A stretch of 64,000 nt of DNA from an uncultured Flavobacteriaceae bacterium (lineage in GTDB: Bacteria > Bacteroidota > Bacteroidia > Flavobacteriales > Flavobacteriaceae), in NCBI GenBank assembly GCA_947504035.1, contig CANNGA010000009.1, forward strand, positions 124,001 to 188,000. The letters run 5' to 3'. Each line of letters begins with the position of its first letter. The stretch's first letter is position 1. A program made the position numbers and the translations under genes. The notes beneath the pieces were generated by a model. That model was not told the origin of the DNA. It did no database searches and saw only the letters and a program-made list of their open reading frames with translations. This document shows, in pieces, positions 63,287-64,000 of this stretch.

Positions 63287-63478
63287 TTTGTAATAGTTTA
63301 CGTTCTGTTGAATTAGCAATGGATAAGTGGTCATTTTTAAAAAATCGCCTTAGCCATTTAGATGCTAAACTAGATCTTGCCTTCTATTAAAAGCAAGAAC
63401 AACACTAACTTTTATTTTTAATTGATTTGAAAATGATACAAGATTCTGTAATACAGATCCTGAACCATGTCCAGGATA

Positions 63479-63865
63479 TTAACGTTTCGAGAATTGGAAT
63501 TTTTTACGCGCTTTCTTCTGTCCGAATTTCTTACGCTCTACCATTCTTGGATCTCTTGTTAATAAACCTTCTGGCTTTAAAATTAACCTGTTCTCTGCAT
63601 CTATTTCGCACATTGCGCGAGATAATGCTAAACGAACAGCTTCTGCTTGACCAGTAATACCACCTCCATATACATTTACTGTAATATCAAAGTTGCCGTC
63701 ATTGTTAGTCAAAACTAAAGGTTGTTTTACTTTATACTGTAACGTACCTGTTGTAAAATAATTAGCTAAGTCTTTTTTATTAATCGTAATGTTTCCAGTT
63801 CCTTGAGAAACATAAGCACGAGCAACAGCCGTCTTTCTACGGCCAATTTTGTGAATTACATCCAT
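63479..63865 (-). CDS. rpsI: 30S ribosomal protein S9
   Basis: A 128-residue S9. HKIGRRKTAVARAYVSQGTG at the start, GGGITGQAEAVRLALSRAM in the middle and the basic tail FGQKKARKKFQFSKR are diagnostic. Its ATG overlaps the rplM stop by one base (TAATG). Confidence 0.98.
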   Translation of the reverse strand: MDVIHKIGRRKTAVARAYVSQGTGNITINKKDLANYFTTGTLQYKVKQPLVLTNNDGNFDITVNVYGGGITGQAEAVRLALSRAMCEIDAENRLILKPEGLLTRDPRMVERKKFGQKKARKKFQFSKR

Positions 63866-64000
63866 TATTTGAATTCGTTTAAGTTAATTGTTTTTGGCTT
63901 TTGCGCTTCATGTTTATGAGCTGCACCAACAACAACGGTTAGGTTACGGAATAACGCTGCACCTAATTTGTTTTTAGGTAACATTCCTTTAACTGATTTT
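63865..64000 (-). CDS. rplM: 50S ribosomal protein L13, C-terminal part (cut by the window edge)
   Basis: The last 44 codons of L13 (KSVKGMLPKNKLGAALFRNL, ..HKHEAQKPKTINL) read leftward from the window end and stop at 63865-63867. The conserved VKGMLPKNKLG motif is typical. It precedes rpsI, the conserved order. Confidence 0.95.
   Translation of the reverse strand, partial: KSVKGMLPKNKLGAALFRNLTVVVGAAHKHEAQKPKTINLNEFK

Noticed and set aside
63420-63478. Short hairpin ATCCTG/CAGGAT between rpsB and rpsI as a ribosomal-protein leader or terminator
   Set aside because: Only six base pairs with a 9-nt loop and no U-run; not enough to support a regulatory call.
3000-64000. CRISPR arrays and insertion sequences
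   Set aside because: No regularly spaced repeats, cas genes or transposase signatures were seen anywhere in the window.

Overview
The window comes from the chromosome of a Bacteroidota bacterium, almost certainly a member of the Flavobacteriaceae. The evidence is SusC/SusD-type uptake genes, type IX secretion (T9SS) sorting domains, a PorZ-like gene, DUF5686-type barrels, promoters of the Bacteroidota form (TTTG, about 19 nt, TAnnTTTG), and the order rplM-rpsI-rpsB-tsf-pyrH-frr. The sequence does not let me name a genus.

Layout. 1-2.4 kb: a SCO1/SenC copper chaperone, the RseP site-2 protease and tRNA-Asn. 2.4-7.6 kb: an AT-rich accessory island abutting the tRNA 3' end. It holds a wrecked serine recombinase, a DUF4253 fragment, and a four-gene leftward cluster: HNH protein, ABC-3C middle component, DUF2326 ABC ATPase and an Mrr-like nuclease. 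I read this as an ABC-three-component (ABC-3C) conflict/defence system with an extra nuclease. 7.6-8.5 kb: ArsC-like and DinB-like genes. 8.6-23.2 kb: a polysaccharide utilization locus (PUL) made of a membrane-anchored beta-propeller/Y_Y_Y/LuxR regulator facing susC, susD, GH30, a SusE/F-like protein, GH30 and GH30. The only visible enzymes are three GH30 hydrolases, which suggests a beta-1,6-glucan or a similar beta-glucan substrate. 23.3-31.3 kb: an outer-membrane protein, glutamate dehydrogenase, then a likely porZ-recO-TonB receptor transcription unit.

31.5-40.5 kb: an unusual leftward cluster of three paralogous T9SS-secreted proteins of about 780-820 aa with a common C-terminal chassis and two different N-terminal modules. 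Two of them are each followed by a small secreted protein carrying a shared GYIWGPL-type motif that I do not recognise. This is the least explained part of the window. 40.7-48.9 kb: recX, a small barrel protein, bioB, an ATP-grasp gene, and a tightly overlapping operon bioF-(DUF2007 protein)-bioD-bioA-(ketosynthase). 49-55.9 kb: a DUF2975/XRE pair, a small secreted protein, an orphan umuC, a beta-barrel protein, a PAP2-like membrane protein, rpoN and asnS. 56-64 kb: an RND/MMPL exporter, a DUF5686-like barrel, frr, pyrH, tsf, rpsB, rpsI and the 3' end of rplM.

Functional reading. The PUL is a self-contained glucan-foraging unit: sensing, binding, import, surface and periplasmic GH30s. Several products are T9SS cargo, and one T9SS component (PorZ-like) is encoded nearby. 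The tRNA-linked island looks like a decayed integration that kept an intact defence operon. All family assignments were made by eye from motifs; no database search was run.
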